A DNA stretch of 64,000 nucleotides, taken from positions 124,001 to 188,000 of the forward strand of contig NZ_JOAJ01000004.1 of NCBI RefSeq assembly GCF_000720425.1, given 5' to 3'. Numbering within the stretch: position 1 is the first letter of the stretch; the number at the start of each line of letters is the position of its first letter. The translations under genes and the position numbers were made by a program. This document shows positions 60,912 through 64,000 of this stretch, in pieces. This DNA comes from Nocardia rhamnosiphila NBRC 108938. GTDB lineage: Bacteria; Actinomycetota; Actinomycetes; Mycobacteriales; Mycobacteriaceae. The notes beneath the pieces are model-generated. The model was not told where the DNA came from. It saw only the letters and a program-made list of their open reading frames with translations, and did no database searches.

Positions 60912-61444
60912 TGGGCCTCGCCGGACTCGGCGCCGGGCGAGGCGGCCGGGTAGGGCGGGGCACCAGTGCCGATTACCGTGCGATACATGGTTCCAGATGC
61001 GCGGGGAGGAAGAGATCCGGGTGCGGCCGACCCGGCCGGCGGCGAGGGCGAGTGCCGCCCGGTCCCCAGGCACAGCAGCTATTCCGTAGACGGAGGTTTC
61101 GGCCGCGGTCCCGGAGGGTCGATCAGATCTTCCCTGCCCCACGCCGCTGACGGAGTTAGCACGCGCCGGTATGCACGCCCGCCGACAGCCGCGGGAAGGT
61201 ACCGAGTTCGAAGTCGAACCGGCCCGGACGAACGAGTACATCCACGCTGCGGGCGACAGGGCGGCGGGGTCGGTTCGGATGCGATCGGGCCCCCGACCCG
61301 TCGGCAGGGGCGACGCGTTCCGGTTTCGCGTGGAGTTCGATCGGCGTGTTGGCGCCCGCGTAGGGCGAGGCCGGCGGGCGCGGCCGGCCGGTGGGTAGAT
61401 GCAGCGGGGCGGGCAGTTCGGCGCGCCCGTCACCGCAGAGTTCA
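60912..61444. other. 533-bp region between histidine kinase and response regulator
   Basis: No gene is supported. The longest frames (plus 60966-61454, minus 60750-61445) are Arg/Gly-rich with codon use unlike the neighbours. TACCGT lies 7 nt before an ATG at 60987, which mimics a leaderless start but leads to a non-convincing frame. The separation is unusual for a kinase-regulator pair. Confidence 0.5.
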
Positions 61445-62914
61445 TCAGCGGTGACCATTCGGGCGCGCAGGATCGGAGGCGGCCCGGTGCGGTCGGGTGA
61501 GGCCTGCGGTGACGACCTCGGTGGCGTCCACCCGGGACAGATCCTGCGGTTCGGGGGCAGGGGTGGGCGCGGCGGCCCGGCGGAAGGCCTGCGCGGGGAC
61601 GGACTCCACGGTTTCGTCCCGGACTTCGTTCACTTGCTCTTCCGCCTCCGAGGACCCGGAATCGGTTCGCGGCATGATGATGCGGACCTCGGTACCCCGG
61701 CCGGGCTCCGAGACGATCTCCACCGTCCCCCCGCGGCGCTCCACCCGGGCGCGGATCGAACGTGCCAGGCCGTGACGGTCCTCGGGGATCGAATCGGGGT
61801 CGAAACCGGTCCCGCGGTCGCGGACGAACACACTGACCTGGTGCGGTTCGGCCTCGGCGAACAGGTCGATATCGGAGACCCCGGCATGTTTGGCGGCGTT
61901 CACCAGAGCTTCGCGGGTCGCGCCCAGCACCGCGGTGAAATGCTCCTTCGGCAGGCCGGCGCCGCTCTCCGTACCGTCCATCGCCACATCGCCCACCGTC
62001 ACGGGAGTGACCTTCACCCCGTGCTGGTCCTCCACTTCACCGGCGATGGTGCGCAGCGCGGCGGCGAGGCTGGATTCGGCCGGTCCCGAATCGGCGAACA
62101 ACCAGCGGCGCAACTCCCGTTCCTGACTGCGCGCCAGCCGCAGCACCTCCTGCGGGTCACCGGCCTGCCGCTGGATCAGGGCGAGCGTCTGCAGTACCGA
62201 ATCGTGCAGGTGCGAGGCGATCTCCTCGCGTTCCTCGTTACGGATGCGCGCGGCGCGCTCGGCATTCAGCGAATGCATGAGCCGCAGCCCGAGCGGAACG
62301 GTCAGCAGACCCACCCCGATCAGGGTCGCGGCCACCGCCAGCAGCGCCGAACCGAGCGAACCCCAGTCCAGCTGGGACAGCACCACCACCGCCAGTCCGG
62401 TGACCACCAGCGTCACGCCCGCGATGATGCGCGACCAGGTCACCACCGACGGTTTCGCCGGTATTCCGATCAGCGACCGCGGACCGTCGGCGTCGTATTC
62501 GCGCCACACCAGTGCCGCGCCCACCGCGATGACCACGATCGGCGCGATCACCCGCGCCGCCGCGCCACTGAACGCCCACGACACCGCCACCGACAAACCC
62601 AGCCCGAGCAGTGCCAGCCCGATCGCCTGACGCCGCTCGGTACCCGACGGGCGTCCCGAATCGGTGCCGTCGGGAGTGAAGATCCACAGCAGGCTGTAGG
62701 CGACTATCCCGGCCCCGGCCAGCGCGGACAGCAGGACGAAGGCCATCCGCACCTTGAGTACATCGATCCCCAGGTGGTCGGCGACACCGCCGGCCACCCC
62801 GCCGACGATCCGGCCGCCGGAACGGCGCACCAGGCGCGGGGTATCGGCACCGGGAACCGCCCCGGACCCGGCAGCGGCCCCCCGCGTGTAGAAGGCAGGT
62901 CCGAACGGGCACAT
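61445..62914 (-). CDS. PspC-domain histidine kinase
   Basis: 489 residues. A PspC domain (about 26-85; RLVRRSGGRIVGGVAGGVADHLGID) leads to several further membrane helices (about 95-210), a HisKA_3 segment with phospho-acceptor His237 in SHLHDSV, and an HATPase domain with REALVNAAKHAG (N box), DRGTGFDPD and GHGLARS-like G boxes. The C-terminus is a long acidic then Pro-rich tail. It probably senses envelope stress and signals to the LuxR regulator downstream. ATG 62914 is divergent from the PspC gene. Confidence 0.9.
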   Translation of the reverse strand: MCPFGPAFYTRGAAAGSGAVPGADTPRLVRRSGGRIVGGVAGGVADHLGIDVLKVRMAFVLLSALAGAGIVAYSLLWIFTPDGTDSGRPSGTERRQAIGLALLGLGLSVAVSWAFSGAAARVIAPIVVIAVGAALVWREYDADGPRSLIGIPAKPSVVTWSRIIAGVTLVVTGLAVVVLSQLDWGSLGSALLAVAATLIGVGLLTVPLGLRLMHSLNAERAARIRNEEREEIASHLHDSVLQTLALIQRQAGDPQEVLRLARSQERELRRWLFADSGPAESSLAAALRTIAGEVEDQHGVKVTPVTVGDVAMDGTESGAGLPKEHFTAVLGATREALVNAAKHAGVSDIDLFAEAEPHQVSVFVRDRGTGFDPDSIPEDRHGLARSIRARVERRGGTVEIVSEPGRGTEVRIIMPRTDSGSSEAEEQVNEVRDETVESVPAQAFRRAAAPTPAPEPQDLSRVDATEVVTAGLTRPHRAASDPARPNGHR

Positions 62915-63074
62915 ACCCTCGATACTGGCACGAGAGCCATACCGGCAGCCATGGGGAAACACCCTGATATCGGTCTCGGGTCGCCCCCATCGACGGTGCT
63001 CAGGAGGTTTTCCGGTCCAACTTCAGGGTTCACCCGGATGCGCGGGCGGGCGCCCCGAGCGGACCATGGGGTCC

Positions 63075-64000
63075 ATGACGAGAACGAGCTTCGGCGATCA
63101 GCTGCAGCAGATGTGGCAGACCCGGCCGGTTCGGCTGCCCCGGCGGGGCCCGATCGCCGGAGTCGCGGCGGGTTTCGGCCATCGCTACGGCATCGATCCG
63201 GTGCTGGTCCGGGTGGCGTTCGTGGTGTCCACCATTTTCGGGGGCGCCGGAATCGTGCTCTACCTGGCGGGATGGCTACTGTTCCCGGAGCCCGGGGGCC
63301 GCGGTTCCATGGCGGAGTCGCTCACCCGCAAGGACCGGGAAGCACCGAATCAGACCAAGACCATCGTGCTGATCGTGGCGCTGGCGATCGCGGTGAGCAC
63401 GATGGGCCCGGTGGGGATCGGGCTCGGCGGCTCCGGTGTCATCTCGCTGGCGCTGATGCTCGCGGGCTGGTGGATGCTGCACATGCGCTCCCCCGAACCA
63501 CCGCCGTTACCGCCCGGCACCGTCGAACCGGAGTCGCTGGGTCACCCCGGCACCACCGGATATCCGGGCGCCATGTTCCCGCAGGGCGGGGCCGACCCCT
63601 ACACGCCCCCGTCGGATGTGTACACGCCGTACACGAGGCTGCCGGACCGCTACATCCCCGACCCGCCGGCCGACATCCCGCAGCCCCCGTCGGCCTCGGG
63701 CGGCACCGCCGCCGATCCCTCGCAACCTGCGCGCCCACTGCTCACCAAGAGCGATGACGCGGCCCCCGGCCCCGCGCGGGTCACGGGAACCGAGCAGAGC
63801 GGCGGGGCCGGCGATTCCGCGACCGCCGCGGCCGGCGATTCCGCGCAGGCCGAGAGCTCGCCCGGCGGGTCGGCGGCTCCCGCCGACCCGGCCGGAGACC
63901 GGCCCACCGCGGGGACGGCTACCTTTCGGGCCGCCCACCCCACGATCGATATGAACAAGCCCGGCACCGCGGAATTCGCACACCGCACCCCGCCCTCCTG
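63075..64000 (+). CDS. PspC-domain membrane protein (3' end outside the window)
   Basis: At least 308 residues, open to the window edge. A PspC domain (about 15-75; LPRRGPIAGVAAGFGHRYGIDPVLVRVAFVVSTIFGGAGIVLYLAGWLLF) is followed by two more membrane helices (about 95-140) and a long Pro/Gly/Ala/Ser-rich cytosolic or exported tail ending in AHPTIDMNKPGTAEF. PspC proteins respond to membrane stress. It is divergent from the PspC histidine kinase, so the three genes form one envelope-response locus. ATG 63066 is an alternative start in the same frame. Confidence 0.85.
   Translation, partial: MTRTSFGDQLQQMWQTRPVRLPRRGPIAGVAAGFGHRYGIDPVLVRVAFVVSTIFGGAGIVLYLAGWLLFPEPGGRGSMAESLTRKDREAPNQTKTIVLIVALAIAVSTMGPVGIGLGGSGVISLALMLAGWWMLHMRSPEPPPLPPGTVEPESLGHPGTTGYPGAMFPQGGADPYTPPSDVYTPYTRLPDRYIPDPPADIPQPPSASGGTAADPSQPARPLLTKSDDAAPGPARVTGTEQSGGAGDSATAAAGDSAQAESSPGGSAAPADPAGDRPTAGTATFRAAHPTIDMNKPGTAEFAHRTPPS

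Noticed and set aside
60966..61454. An open frame of 162 codons with a TACCGT-N7-ATG context in the kinase/regulator gap
   Set aside because: The composition is Arg/Gly-rich, third-position GC is well below that of neighbouring genes, and no domain is seen. The start context alone is not enough.
61391..63757. A 788-codon open frame antisense to the PspC histidine kinase
   Set aside because: The kinase on the minus strand has complete domains. The frame continues over the start of the plus-strand PspC gene in a different frame and has no family features.
1..64000. CRISPR arrays, tRNA/rRNA genes, phage genes, intact insertion sequences
   Set aside because: I saw no regularly spaced repeats, no cloverleaf sequences and no transposase or integrase in any frame; the only mobile-like elements are the two short palindromic repeats.

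Overview
The window is GC-rich chromosomal DNA from a mycolic-acid actinomycete (order Mycobacteriales), most likely Nocardia or a close relative. The evidence is gene content: mycothiol S-conjugate amidase (mca), an EspG/PPE-like/WXG100-like cassette with a DUF3558 lipoprotein, a PIN-PhoH fusion, DesA2-type desaturase, short-chain Z-prenyl synthase, and a DUF6401 protein. From about 0 to 51.6 kb the gene order follows, in reverse, the region I recall from Mycobacterium tuberculosis as Rv1108c to Rv1072 (xseA-xseB, glpX, fum, desA2, phoH2, glyA, coaA, Z-FPP synthase, hlyIII, a DUF255 protein, mca, greA, metB, cbs, SGNH hydrolase, fadA3, Bax-inhibitor protein). That comparison is from memory. 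Accessory blocks interrupt this backbone.

Layout. 0-5.6 kb: exonuclease VII, DUF4245 protein, glpX, LGFP lipoprotein, desA2, fumC. 5.7-8.8 kb: a tightly coupled four-gene ESX-substrate cassette without secretion machinery. 9.4-14.7 kb: aldehyde dehydrogenase/DUF779, a VOC protein, a broken TetR gene facing an epoxide hydrolase whose operators survive, DUF488. 15-22.9 kb: phoH2, LEH-type hydrolase, glyA, DUF885, coaA, a MITE-like repeat, Z-prenyl synthase, hemolysin III. 23-26 kb: membrane adenylate cyclase, WYL regulator, RidA. 26-40.5 kb: DUF255/thioredoxin protein, NUDIX, mca, greA, metB, acyl-CoA dehydrogenase, mechanosensitive-type channel, cbs, secreted proteins, thiolase. 40.7-50.6 kb: an accessory block lying between the thiolase and the Bax-inhibitor gene. 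It holds an AlkD-like protein, a run of six co-directional genes (a pair of paralogous unknown proteins, an acidic-tailed membrane protein, an asparagine-synthetase-like enzyme lacking its N-terminal cysteine, a cupin, an exporter-like protein), then an SDR, an XRE regulator and a PAS-ANTAR protein. 51.9-57.4 kb: secreted protein, MarR, a Ser/Thr kinase, and imuA'-imuB behind a LexA box. 57.4-64 kb: two lipoproteins, an RNA methyltransferase, and a PspC/histidine kinase/LuxR set that contains a second copy of the MITE-like repeat.

Regulatory features are plentiful. Many genes have a TANNNT element exactly 6-7 nt before the start codon, which suggests leaderless transcripts. Most convergent gene pairs are separated by a long perfect hairpin, and several divergent pairs carry perfect inverted repeats. 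The best candidate for an undescribed system is the six-gene run at 41.75-47.66 kb.
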